From positions 3,906,001 to 3,970,000 of the forward strand of contig NZ_CP163443.1 in NCBI RefSeq assembly GCF_041053055.1: 64,000 nt of DNA, read 5' to 3'. This document shows, piece by piece, positions 1 to 7,136 of this stretch. The position numbers were made by a program, and so were the translations under genes. Position 1 is the first letter of the stretch. Every line of letters starts with the position of its first letter. The stretch comes from Streptomyces sp. R41 (GTDB taxonomy: Bacteria; Actinomycetota; Actinomycetes; Streptomycetales; Streptomycetaceae). The notes beneath the pieces are model-generated. The model worked only from the letters and a program-made list of their open reading frames with translations. It did not search any database and was not told the DNA's origin.

Positions 1-402
1 GCACGTCCGCCTTCCGACGAGCGTCCAAGGGGGACATCGGATCGGCTCCGACACCTCAGCCGGAGCCCAGTTGGGAAACGGAGCCACAGGCTGATCCCGA
101 TACTGCCTCCCAACAGCGGCCCGAGCCCGCCGGAGTGACGTGATGTCAGGGACGTCCACGTCCTGACCGAACTGCGGCTTATCGACAAATGCGTTGTGAA
201 CGGTCCCCATGGATTTGTCGATAAGCCCAGCTCACAGCTGTGTGAGCGATAACGATTCCGAGTCGGATCGGTTATCGGATGACATGTCTGGGGAGCGTGG
301 TGCGCCGCGTCTTTAGGATGCCGGGCATAGCTCTCGGGGCTTCTGATTCTGCTGGCGGGACCGTCCCCCCATGTCAACGGGTCCTGCACGAAGGGGAATT
401 CT
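1..402. other. Left-edge region, possible 3' end of a truncated gene
   Basis: No complete gene is seen here. One frame is open from base 3 to a TGA at 141-143 and would give about 46 residues ending in a Pro/Glu/Gln-rich tail, so it may be the 3' end of a gene cut by the window edge, but nothing in it is recognisable. Between this and the adhesin start lie a perfect inverted repeat (176-227) and a second, imperfect dyad with GATAAC at 248-253 and GTTATC at 271-276. The promoter of the adhesin gene should be in this stretch, but no convincing -35/-10 pair was found. Confidence 0.3.
176..227. repeat. 15-bp perfect inverted repeat
   Basis: GGCTTATCGACAAAT at 176-190 is exactly repeated in inverse orientation at 213-227, with 22 bases between. 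The arms are unusually AT-rich for this genome. There is no following T run, so it could be a terminator of the gene at the left edge, a protein-binding dyad, or the remnant of a recombination site. The sequence alone does not separate these. Confidence 0.6.
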
Positions 403-1812
403 GTGTTTTCTGCGTTCTCTGCGTTGTCCGCGCGCAGGCGAGGTGCCGCCCGCCTCGCCGCCGCGACGTTGGTGTCGGGGCTCGTCGCAGCGGGGGCGAT
501 CGCCGCCGCCGGTACGGCCGTTGCCGACGAGACCCCGCAGAGCCTGGGCGGTGCGACCGCCACCATAGGTGACCTGAAGACGTACGGGTCCGCGGTCATC
601 CATGACAACGGCGAGGACTCGTGGGTGTCCGCCGGACTCTTCGAGATGTCCGTCGACAACGGCGGCATGCTGCAGACCTACTGCATCGACATCCACAACC
701 CGACGCAGCGGGACGCCAAGTACCAGGAGACCTCCTGGAGCGGTACGTCGCTGAGCGGCAACAAGGACGCGGGCAAGATCCGCTGGATGCTGCAGAACTC
801 CTACCCGCAGGTGAACGACCTCGCGGCGCTCGCCGAGAAGGCCGGCGCCGCCGGCCTCACCGAGAAGGACGCGGCGGCCGGCACTCAGGTGGCCATCTGG
901 CGGTACTCGGACGGCGCCGACGTGGACGCGGTGGACCCGCAGGCGGAGAAGCTGGCGGACTATCTGCAGAAGAGCGCGCGGAATCTGGCGGAGCCCAAGG
1001 CCTCGTTGGCCCTCGACCCGGCCGCGGTCTCCGGTCACGCCGGCGAGAAGCTCGGCCCGGTCACGGTGCACACCAACGCGGACAGTGTGACGGTGACGCC
1101 GCCCTCGGACGCCACCGCCGGCGGGGTGAAGATCGTCGACAAGGACGGCAAGGCGATCACCTCCGCGGCCGACGGCAGCCGGCTCTACTTCGACGTGCCG
1201 AAGGACACCGCGGACGGTTCGGCATCGCTGACCGTGCAGGCGTCCACCACCGTGCCGGTCGGCCGCGCCTTCACCTCGGAGACCCGCAGCCAGACACAGA
1301 TCCTCGCGGGCTCCAGCGAGTCGACGGTCTCCGCGTCGGCGACCGCGAACTGGGCCGAGAAGGGCGCGATACCGGCCCTGTCCGCCGAGAAGAACTGCGC
1401 CAAGGGCGGCGTGGACATCACGGCGGCCAACAAGGGCGACGAGGCGTTCACCTTCGAGCTGATGGGGATCGAGCACACCATCGAGGCGGGCGCGTCCCAG
1501 ACGGTGACCATCCCGCTGCAGGAGGACCAGGCCTACGACTTCACGATCAACGGTCCGAACGGCTTCTCCAAGCGGTTCAAGGGCGTGCTCGACTGCAAGA
1601 CCCAAGGCAGTACGAGCGACATCTCGACCCAGACGGTCAGTGAGCCGAGCCCGGCGACGGTGGGCGGCACCTCCACCGGAGACACCGACCTCGCTGAGAC
1701 CGGCGGCTCCAGCACGACCCCGATCATCGCGGGCATAGCCATCGCCCTCGTGGTGATCGGCGGCGCGGCAGTGCTCTTCGTCCGCAAGAAGCAGGCACGG
1801 GTCCAGGACTGA
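403..1812 (+). CDS. Cell-wall-anchored thioester-domain (TQXA) adhesin, LAETG sortase substrate
   Basis: This 469-residue protein starts at GTG 403 with AAGGGGAA at 391-398 as ribosome site. Residues 1-41 form a signal peptide ending AVA. Cys94 in the TYCID context and the TQVA motif at 161-164 match the Cys-Gln thioester domain of Gram-positive surface adhesins, in which the two residues form an internal thioester able to bind host or matrix amines. A second Ig-like beta-rich region follows. Residues 430-434 are LAETG, then a hydrophobic segment and RKK tail, the pattern recognised by actinobacterial class E sortases. It should therefore be covalently attached to peptidoglycan. The family is known in Streptomyces, but its ligand there is not established. 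It is monocistronic here, with a convergent ArsR gene downstream. Confidence 0.85.
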   Translation: MFSAFSALSARRRGAARLAAATLVSGLVAAGAIAAAGTAVADETPQSLGGATATIGDLKTYGSAVIHDNGEDSWVSAGLFEMSVDNGGMLQTYCIDIHNPTQRDAKYQETSWSGTSLSGNKDAGKIRWMLQNSYPQVNDLAALAEKAGAAGLTEKDAAAGTQVAIWRYSDGADVDAVDPQAEKLADYLQKSARNLAEPKASLALDPAAVSGHAGEKLGPVTVHTNADSVTVTPPSDATAGGVKIVDKDGKAITSAADGSRLYFDVPKDTADGSASLTVQASTTVPVGRAFTSETRSQTQILAGSSESTVSASATANWAEKGAIPALSAEKNCAKGGVDITAANKGDEAFTFELMGIEHTIEAGASQTVTIPLQEDQAYDFTINGPNGFSKRFKGVLDCKTQGSTSDISTQTVSEPSPATVGGTSTGDTDLAETGGSSTTPIIAGIAIALVVIGGAAVLFVRKKQARVQD

Positions 1813-1873
1813 ACAACACAGCACCTTGGCAACTCAACAGTGAGTGACCGCACCACGGTGACTCCATGAGCCC

Positions 1874-1909
1874 GCGGCCCCGGCAAGCCCCCCAGGCGTC
1901 CGGGGCCGC
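1874..1909. terminator. Bidirectional hairpin terminator between convergent genes
   Basis: GCGGCCCCGG at 1874-1883 pairs perfectly with CCGGGGCCGC at 1900-1909, with a 16-base loop. It lies between the convergent adhesin and ArsR genes and can serve both. As usual in Streptomyces there is no strong U tract. Confidence 0.6.
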
Positions 1910-1941
1910 ACCCATTCCGGCCACCGTCCGCCTGGGGCGGC

Positions 1942-2301
1942 TCAGCCCTTGTCGGACGCGCAGTGCTCGAGGAGTTCGGCGGTCGGGCCGTCGGTCACCC
2001 GGTAGCGCACGACCCGCCCGTCCTTGTCGCCCTCGACCACCCCGGCGGTACGGAGCAGACGCAGGGCCTGGGACACGGCGGGGTCATTCATACCGGTCGC
2101 GATGGCGAGGTCGGAGACGGCGAGGGGGCCGGCCCGGTGCAGGGCCAGCAGAAGGGCGAGACGACGCGGGTCGGCGAGGAGCGAGAAGCGGTCGGCCCAG
2201 GTGCGTACGTGCCCGGGCTCACCGATGGCGGCGACGGCGTCGCAGACCCGATGGCCGTCGATGGTCCGGCGGTCGGCGCGCTCGGCGGGGACGAGGTGCA
2301 T
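1942..2301 (-). CDS. ArsR/SmtB-family winged-helix regulator, probable Ni/Co sensor
   Basis: The 119-residue product has the ArsR winged-helix pattern: a helix around LADPRRLALLLAL, a recognition helix around MNDPAVSQALRLLRTAGVV (about 65-85) and a beta wing DKDGRVVRYRVTD. Cysteine pairs of arsenic or cadmium sensors are absent. Histidines near both ends (His2, His17, His31 and His113) could be metal ligands, as in the NmtR/KmtR nickel-cobalt group. It is transcribed divergently from a cobalamin riboswitch and a NiCoT permease, which supports nickel or cobalt sensing. The start at 2301 lies inside a 9-bp inverted repeat (2299-2307 with 2320-2328), which may hide the start codon or act as an operator. 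The function is inferred from family and context; the metal is not proven. Confidence 0.8.
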   Translation of the reverse strand: MHLVPAERADRRTIDGHRVCDAVAAIGEPGHVRTWADRFSLLADPRRLALLLALHRAGPLAVSDLAIATGMNDPAVSQALRLLRTAGVVEGDKDGRVVRYRVTDGPTAELLEHCASDKG

Positions 2302-2366
2302 GGGGTCATCTTCGCAGGCGACCCCATGTGATCTTCAATACCTGCGCAGCTGTGCAACTTTGCAGG
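2299..2366. promoter_or_regulatory. Candidate ArsR operator and start-codon hairpin
   Basis: Two kinds of dyad lie between the regulator and the riboswitch. CATGGGGTC (2299-2307) is the inverse of GACCCCATG (2320-2328) and includes the ArsR start codon. At 2341-2366 there are nested palindromes: TGCGCAGCTGTGCA (2343-2356, one mismatch) and TGCAA-CT-TTGCA (2353-2364). The second group has the size and symmetry of an ArsR operator. Binding is inferred. Confidence 0.5.
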
Positions 2367-2391
2367 AGACCCCGGCCGCCCCTACGGTGGG

Positions 2392-2570
2392 TGGGCCGTG
2401 GTGTTCGGGAAGACCGGTGACGGCCCCTCAGGGGCCCAGACCGGAGCGGCCCTCGCCACTGTGATCGGGGGGAGTTCCCGTCCCGTGCCGCCCGCGGGCG
2501 GCGCCACTGGCCGCAAGGCCGGGAAGGCAGGGGCGGGCACGTGTACCCGTAAGCCAGGAGACCGGCCACG
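2392..2570 (+). promoter_or_regulatory. Cobalamin (B12) riboswitch upstream of NiCoT permease
   Basis: The conserved blocks of an actinobacterial AdoCbl riboswitch occur in order. GGGAAGACCGGTGA is near 2407-2420, GCCACTGTGA is at 2455-2464, GCGCCACTGG is at 2501-2510, CCGGGAAGGC follows near 2519-2528, and the B12 box AGCCAGGAGACCGGCC is at 2552-2567. The permease ribosome site follows about 30 bases later. In this family cobalamin binding usually represses the downstream gene, often by hiding the ribosome site. Here it would lower cobalt import when B12 is plentiful. The assignment rests on the order and spacing of conserved motifs and is strong. Confidence 0.9.
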
Positions 2571-2612
2571 GCATCTCACGAAGTGATCCACGAGGTGCTG
2601 GAGCGTGACCGT

Positions 2613-3713
2613 ATGACCCTGCCCACGCAGTCGTCCCCCGCCACCGGGTTCCGGTGGCGCCGCGAGGACACCGTCCGAACCGCTGTACTCCTGGCCGTGA
2701 TCGCGGCTTTGCACGTCGTCGCGTTCGGCATCCTGTTCCTGCTCGTCGTGCCGGAGCACTACGAGGTCGGGTCCAAGGCGTTCGGCATCGGCCTGGGCGT
2801 GACCGCCTACACCCTGGGCATGCGGCATGCCTTCGACGCGGACCACATCGCCGCGATCGACAACACCACGCGCAAACTGATGGCCGACGGCAAGCGGCCC
2901 GTGTCGGTGGGCTTCTGGTTCGCGCTGGGGCACTCCAGCGTGGTGGTCGTGCTCGCCGCGCTCATCGCCGGAGGCACCCAGCTGGCCGGGCGCATCATGA
3001 ACGAGGGCTCCAGCACCCACCAGGTGCTCGGCGTCATGGGCACCACGGTCTCCGGGTCCTTCCTCTACCTGATCGCCGCCCTCAACCTCGTCGCGCTGAT
3101 GGGCATTCTGCGGGTCTTCCGGGCGATGCGGGCGGGTACATACAACGAGGAAGAGCTCGAACAGCACCTGGATTCCCGTGGGTTCATGAACCGGATCCTC
3201 GGTCGCTTCACGAAGTCCATCACGCGGCCGGGGCAGATGTTCCCGCTCGGCTTTCTCTTCGGGCTCGGCTTCGACACCGCCACCGAGGTCACGCTGATGG
3301 TGATGGCGGGCAGCGGCGCGGCGGCCGGGCTGCCCTGGTACGCGATCCTGTGCCTGCCGCTGCTGTTCGCGGCGGGGATGAGCCTGTTCGACACGCTGGA
3401 CGGCACGTTCATGAACTTCGCCTACCAGTGGGCCTTCTCCAACCCGGTGCGCAAGGTCTTCTACAACCTCACCATCACCGGCCTGTCCATCGCCGTGGCC
3501 TTCTTCATCGGCACCATCGAGCTGGTGGGCGTGCTGCACGACAAGCTCGCCCTGCGCGACGACGTTACCGACTGGATCGCGGGGCTCGACCTGGACAACG
3601 TCGGGTACATCATCGTCGGCCTGTTCGTGGTCGTCTGGGCCGCGGCCGTGGCGTACTGGCGGCTGGCCAAGGTCGAGCAGCGGTGGGCGGTCCGCCCCGC
3701 CGACGGGAGTTGA
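2613..3713 (+). CDS. NiCoT-family nickel/cobalt permease
   Basis: The product is an integral membrane permease of about 366 residues. The NiCoT signature RHAFDADHI (HX4DH) lies in the second membrane segment, and LGFDTATE is present further on. Both are diagnostic for the HoxN/NixA/NicT family, which imports Ni(II) and/or Co(II) with high affinity. The start chosen is ATG 2613, with GGAG at 2600-2603. An in-frame GTG at 2583 is possible but has no ribosome site. The cobalamin riboswitch directly upstream argues that cobalt for B12 synthesis is the relevant cargo. The divergent ArsR gene suggests a second, metal-responsive layer of control. Confidence 0.92.
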   Translation: MTLPTQSSPATGFRWRREDTVRTAVLLAVIAALHVVAFGILFLLVVPEHYEVGSKAFGIGLGVTAYTLGMRHAFDADHIAAIDNTTRKLMADGKRPVSVGFWFALGHSSVVVVLAALIAGGTQLAGRIMNEGSSTHQVLGVMGTTVSGSFLYLIAALNLVALMGILRVFRAMRAGTYNEEELEQHLDSRGFMNRILGRFTKSITRPGQMFPLGFLFGLGFDTATEVTLMVMAGSGAAAGLPWYAILCLPLLFAAGMSLFDTLDGTFMNFAYQWAFSNPVRKVFYNLTITGLSIAVAFFIGTIELVGVLHDKLALRDDVTDWIAGLDLDNVGYIIVGLFVVVWAAAVAYWRLAKVEQRWAVRPADGS

Positions 3714-3753
3714 GACCGGCGGGGCGGCAGCCGCATACGGCTGGGCACATCGG

Positions 3754-4494
3754 CTAGGGGCGGGCGCTCCGGCCGCGTGCGAGGGCGAATCCGGCCGCGG
3801 CCAGGCCGAGGACGCCGACGATCAGACCCGCGATGCCCAGGCCGCGAGCGGTCGAGTCACTGCTCTTGCCGCTCGCGGTCGAGGTCTTGGCGTCCGAGGC
3901 CGGTGACGAGGCCGCGCCGGAGGGTTCCACGGAGGAGTCCTCCCCCGTGGCCTTGGCGGTGAGCTTGAGCACCGGCGCCGGGTTCTCCGGCTCCTCGCCG
4001 CCCTTGGGTGTCTCCTCGATCCACCGGACGACATTGCCGTCCGAGTAGGTCTGCAGCGTCTTGAACTCCAACTGATCGGCATCATCGGGAAGTTGACCGA
4101 AGGCGACGTTGAAGTCCTGGAACTCGCCGTGGCGGATCCTGCCGCCCGTCCAGGTGATCTCGGAGACGGCGTCGGTGATCGTGCCGTCGTCGGTCTTGAT
4201 GGGCTTCTTGAGCTTGGTGGTCGTCACCTTCGCGGTCCAGCCGGACTGCGGAGTGACCAGGACACCCAGGACCGGGTGGTCGGTGGGCAGGAAGACCTGC
4301 ACCTTCGTGGTGCTCGCGGTGTCCTCCTCGTTGGGGACGCGGAAGGTCAGCACGCCGTCCGTGGCGCCCTTGGCGTAGCTCTCGGGGTGGACCGTCACAT
4401 GCGCGAAGGCCGCGCCCGCGGCGGTCAGGACTCCGGCCGTGGTGAGCGCGGCGACGAGGCCGGCTCGGCGCAGGGTGGTGCGTATCGGGGACAT
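3754..4494 (-). CDS. ycnI: YcnI-family (DUF1775) copper-binding surface protein
   Basis: The 246-residue protein has a signal peptide (1-31, ending AAFA), so the mature chain begins with His32 followed by VTVHPESY. This is the N-terminal histidine used by YcnI proteins to bind Cu(II) in a single-histidine brace. The DUF1775 core (about 32-175) includes GWTAKV and the conserved GGRI and FGQLP segments. A Ser/Ala-rich linker leads to a C-terminal membrane helix (about 218-238) and a short basic tail, so it is membrane-tethered outside the cell. The upstream membrane protein gene is 30 bases away on the same strand and probably co-transcribed. The family is linked to copper acquisition or homeostasis. 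Confidence 0.88.
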   Translation of the reverse strand: MSPIRTTLRRAGLVAALTTAGVLTAAGAAFAHVTVHPESYAKGATDGVLTFRVPNEEDTASTTKVQVFLPTDHPVLGVLVTPQSGWTAKVTTTKLKKPIKTDDGTITDAVSEITWTGGRIRHGEFQDFNVAFGQLPDDADQLEFKTLQTYSDGNVVRWIEETPKGGEEPENPAPVLKLTAKATGEDSSVEPSGAASSPASDAKTSTASGKSSDSTARGLGIAGLIVGVLGLAAAGFALARGRSARP

Positions 4495-4524
4495 CAGGGG
4501 AACTCCGTACTGGTGTGGATGCGG

Positions 4525-5112
4525 TCAGGGCTTATACGCGAGCCCGGCCGGCGGTCCCCGACGGGAGACGGCGTGCCGCAGCAGCACCTGCCGCAGCGGC
4601 CACGTCTCAAAGGCGTTCCGGCAAACGACGTCCCGTTGGGCCCGTGCGGGAGACGGTCCCGTCCGCACCCGCCACCATGCCGCGAGCCCGGGCACGAACG
4701 CCACGGCCCACCGCAGTAGGGACCACAGGGCGGCCTCGCCGCGCCGCAGCCACCAGGTCGCGAGCAGGGCGGCGGCCACATGCGCTGCCGTGGCGTGGGG
4801 CGTCATGGCGTGTGCGTGCGCGGGCATCATGTGCGCCCCGTGCATCGTCATCGCCATGCGCGGGCGGGCGGCCTCGAACCCGAGGTGAAGTCCGGCCTGC
4901 GCGGCCAGCATTCCGAGGCCGATCCCGAGCAGGGACCGCTCCCGGCCGCCCAGCAGACAGCCGGCCGCGAAGACGGTGAGGAACCCCGCACCGTCCGCCC
5001 ACAGCGGCGGCGCCTCCCCGGTCGCCAGACCGTGCCCCCCGGCGGCCAGCAGCACGCACAGCACGGCGAACACCGCCGCGCGCAAGCTCCGTACCGCCAA
5101 GGACGCACTCAT
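4525..5112 (-). CDS. Met/His-rich multi-spanning membrane protein
   Basis: The product has about 195 residues from the ATG at 5112. A longer form from 5241 (238 residues) is open, but its start codon overlaps the divergent dehydrogenase start and its first 43 residues look low-complexity, so the shorter form is preferred. There are about four to five membrane segments. Between two of them is a stretch of about 27 residues (around 84-110) holding seven Met and seven His, for example MHGAHMMPAHAHAM, like metal-binding loops of copper importers. The C-terminus is basic and cytosolic in appearance. It precedes ycnI in an apparent operon. No family could be named; a role with YcnI in copper handling is inference. 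Confidence 0.7.
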   Translation of the reverse strand: MSASLAVRSLRAAVFAVLCVLLAAGGHGLATGEAPPLWADGAGFLTVFAAGCLLGGRERSLLGIGLGMLAAQAGLHLGFEAARPRMAMTMHGAHMMPAHAHAMTPHATAAHVAAALLATWWLRRGEAALWSLLRWAVAFVPGLAAWWRVRTGPSPARAQRDVVCRNAFETWPLRQVLLRHAVSRRGPPAGLAYKP

Positions 5113-5239
5113 GGAGCCCAGATACTGCCACGGTGAGCGAGCGGCCGTCGCCGCTTCCCCCGGAGCCGCCTCCTCCCGGGCGGCCGAGTGCGCTTTCCTG
5201 GCTCGGGTAGGGTCCGGCTGAGCGTGGGAGGGACCTGAC

Positions 5240-6199
5240 ATGCAACTTCGCTGTGCCGTGCTGGACGACTTTCAGGGCGTCGCGACCAAGATCGCGGACT
5301 GGGCGCCGATCGCGGACGAGGTGGAGGTCGTCAGCTTCCGCGAGCACTTCGCGGACGAGGACGCGCTGGGGGCCGCCCTCGCGGACTTCGACATCGTCGT
5401 CACCCTGCGCGAGCGGGTGCCCTTCCCGGCGTCGCTGCTGGCCCGGCTGCCGCGGCTGAAGCTGCTGATCGCCTCCGGGATGCGCAATTCGGTGATCGAC
5501 CACGCGGCCGCCGAGGCGCACGGCGTGACCGTGTGCGGGACCCCGAGCTCCTCGACGCCTCCGGTCGAAATGACCTGGGCGCTGCTGCTCGGCCTGGCGC
5601 GGGGCATCGTCACGGAGAACAACGCGCTGCGGGCAGACGGCCCCTGGCAGAGCACCGTCGGCGCCGATCTGCACGGCCGCCGGCTCGGTCTGCTCGGGCT
5701 CGGGAAGATCGGCGGCCGGGTGGCCCAGGTGGGCCTCGCCTTCGGTATGCGGGTCAGCGCGTGGAGCCAGCACCTCACCAAGGAGCGCGCCGCCGAGGTG
5801 GGGGTTGAACTGGCCGCCTCCAAGGAGGAGTTGCTCGCGAGCAGCGACTTCGTCTCCGTCCACCTCGCGCTCGGCGACCGCACCCGGGGCCTGATCGGCG
5901 CCGCCGAGCTGGCCCTCCTCAAGCCGACCGCCTACCTCGTCAACACCTCACGGGCGGCGATCGTCGACCAGGACGCGCTGCTCGCCGCGCTGCACGGGGG
6001 CAGGATCGCCGGAGCGGGCGTCGACGTGTTCGACATCGAGCCGCTCCCCGCCGACCATCCGATGCGCTCGGCGCCCCGCCTGCTGGCCACCCCGCACCTC
6101 GGCTATGTGTCGCGGGCCAACTACGAGACGTACTACAGCGCGGCGGTCGAGAACATCCAGGCGTTCCTGTCGGGCACACCGGTACGCCGCCTCGGCTGA
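5240..6199 (+). CDS. D-2-hydroxyacid dehydrogenase, NAD-binding
   Basis: The 319-residue protein starts at ATG 5240 after GGGAGGGA (5226-5233). It has the two-domain fold of the D-2-hydroxyacid dehydrogenase family. GLGKIGG (about 152-158) is the dinucleotide-binding loop. NTSRAAIVDQDALL carries a segment typical of the family, GVDVFDIEPLP carries the conserved Glu, and TPHLGY carries the catalytic His. These enzymes interconvert 2-keto acids and D-2-hydroxy acids. Length and sequence fit the phosphoglycerate-dehydrogenase-like subgroup, but the substrate cannot be read from the sequence. It is divergent from the Met/His-rich membrane protein, and its 3' end is repeated downstream. Confidence 0.88.
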   Translation: MQLRCAVLDDFQGVATKIADWAPIADEVEVVSFREHFADEDALGAALADFDIVVTLRERVPFPASLLARLPRLKLLIASGMRNSVIDHAAAEAHGVTVCGTPSSSTPPVEMTWALLLGLARGIVTENNALRADGPWQSTVGADLHGRRLGLLGLGKIGGRVAQVGLAFGMRVSAWSQHLTKERAAEVGVELAASKEELLASSDFVSVHLALGDRTRGLIGAAELALLKPTAYLVNTSRAAIVDQDALLAALHGGRIAGAGVDVFDIEPLPADHPMRSAPRLLATPHLGYVSRANYETYYSAAVENIQAFLSGTPVRRLG

Positions 6200-6292
6200 G
6201 CCGGGCACACCACAGGCACGCCATCTCGGCTGGGGCGCACCCCCTACCGCCACCCCGGCTGACGGGCACCCCCGTACGCCGCCTCGGCCGAA
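6172..6292 (+). repeat. Degenerate tandem copies of the 3' end of the dehydrogenase gene
   Basis: The last 28 bases of the dehydrogenase gene (6172-6199, encoding GTPVRRLG and stop) are followed by imperfect copies at about 6203-6232, 6233-6263 and 6264-6292. The last is nearly identical over GTACGCCGCCTCGGC. The period is about 30 bases. A similar arrangement follows the iolE-like gene in this window. Confidence 0.6.
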
Positions 6293-6364
6293 CGGCCGCC
6301 ATGCCTCTCGGGCTACCGCGCCACACCTGGCCACCTCAGGCGGCTTCAGGCGGTTTCAGGCCAT

Positions 6365-6916
6365 TCAGGCCGCCGAGGGCCGCCAGTAGAAGCCGTACTG
6401 CCGCGTCAGATGATGCAGGTCCACCAGATAGCGCCGCAGCGTCACATGGTCGACCGGTGCGTCCTCGCACCAGGCACGCAGCTTCTCGTTGACTGTCCGC
6501 TCCGGATACTCGACGCCCGGCTCGAAGGTCCGTTCGGCGATGTGCCGGAGCACGACCAGCTTGCGCTGCCACTGGGCGGGCAGCCGGATCAGCCGCCCCT
6601 CGCGTACGAAGGTTCGCAGGACCGCCTCGGTCCGCTCGTCCCCGGTGCCGTAGCTCTCGACCGAAGCCGAAGCCCGCGCCGAGCCCTCACGGGCAAGCTG
6701 CCTGAAGTGCCCGTAGGCGACGCTCAGTCCCCTGTCGTCCGTCGCCGTGATCACCTCCTGCTCCTGGAGGCGCCGCAGGGCCGACGCGGCGTCCTTCGGG
6801 GACAGCCCGGCCGTCTCCATGACCTTCGCGGGCGTGTCGGCGCCGAGGGCTACGGCGGCGAAGGCGCGTACCCGGCTCTCCTCGGCGAACAGACGGATCA
6901 GTTGGTCGGTTGCCAT
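6365..6916 (-). CDS. DUF2087-domain transcriptional regulator
   Basis: The product has 183 residues. The N-terminal half (about 1-70) is a winged helix-turn-helix (LFAEESRVRAFAAVALG, then AASALRRLQEQEVIT). The C-terminal part (about 95-180) matches DUF2087: FVREGRLIRLPAQWQRKLVVLRHI, a YPERTVNEKL segment, and DHVTLRRYLVDLHHLTR. Such proteins are predicted DNA-binding regulators of unknown regulon, common in actinobacteria and Firmicutes. It is convergent with the dehydrogenase, and no neighbour points to a target. No clear ribosome site precedes ATG 6916, so a leaderless transcript is possible. Confidence 0.8.
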   Translation of the reverse strand: MATDQLIRLFAEESRVRAFAAVALGADTPAKVMETAGLSPKDAASALRRLQEQEVITATDDRGLSVAYGHFRQLAREGSARASASVESYGTGDERTEAVLRTFVREGRLIRLPAQWQRKLVVLRHIAERTFEPGVEYPERTVNEKLRAWCEDAPVDHVTLRRYLVDLHHLTRQYGFYWRPSAA

Positions 6917-7086
6917 GCCCGGAGGCTAGTTGACGGCCCACGCGACGCCGAAACGAATTTCGGGCGGGCTGCGGGCCGCTCGCCGCGGGATCGCCGGATC
7001 CGCCCAATGGCCTGTTCGGAAAGGGTGATCCCCCGATGAACGCCCTGCCCGGCCGTGGGCGCATACGGCCCCGACCGTACGCGCAC

Positions 7087-7119
7087 AAGAGCCCCGGCGC
7101 CTCGAGCGCCGGGGCTCTT
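7087..7119. terminator. Strong hairpin terminator of the tyrosinase operon
   Basis: AAGAGCCCCGGCGC (7087-7100) pairs perfectly with GCGCCGGGGCTCTT (7106-7119) around a 5-base loop. It is 18 bases beyond the melC2 stop on the minus strand. Confidence 0.75.
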
Positions 7120-7136
7120 GCCGTGCACGCAGCCGG

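Noticed and set aside
313..1824. Minus-strand open frame of about 503 codons opposite the thioester adhesin
   Set aside because: The plus strand has a signal peptide, thioester motifs and a sortase signal; the minus frame has none.
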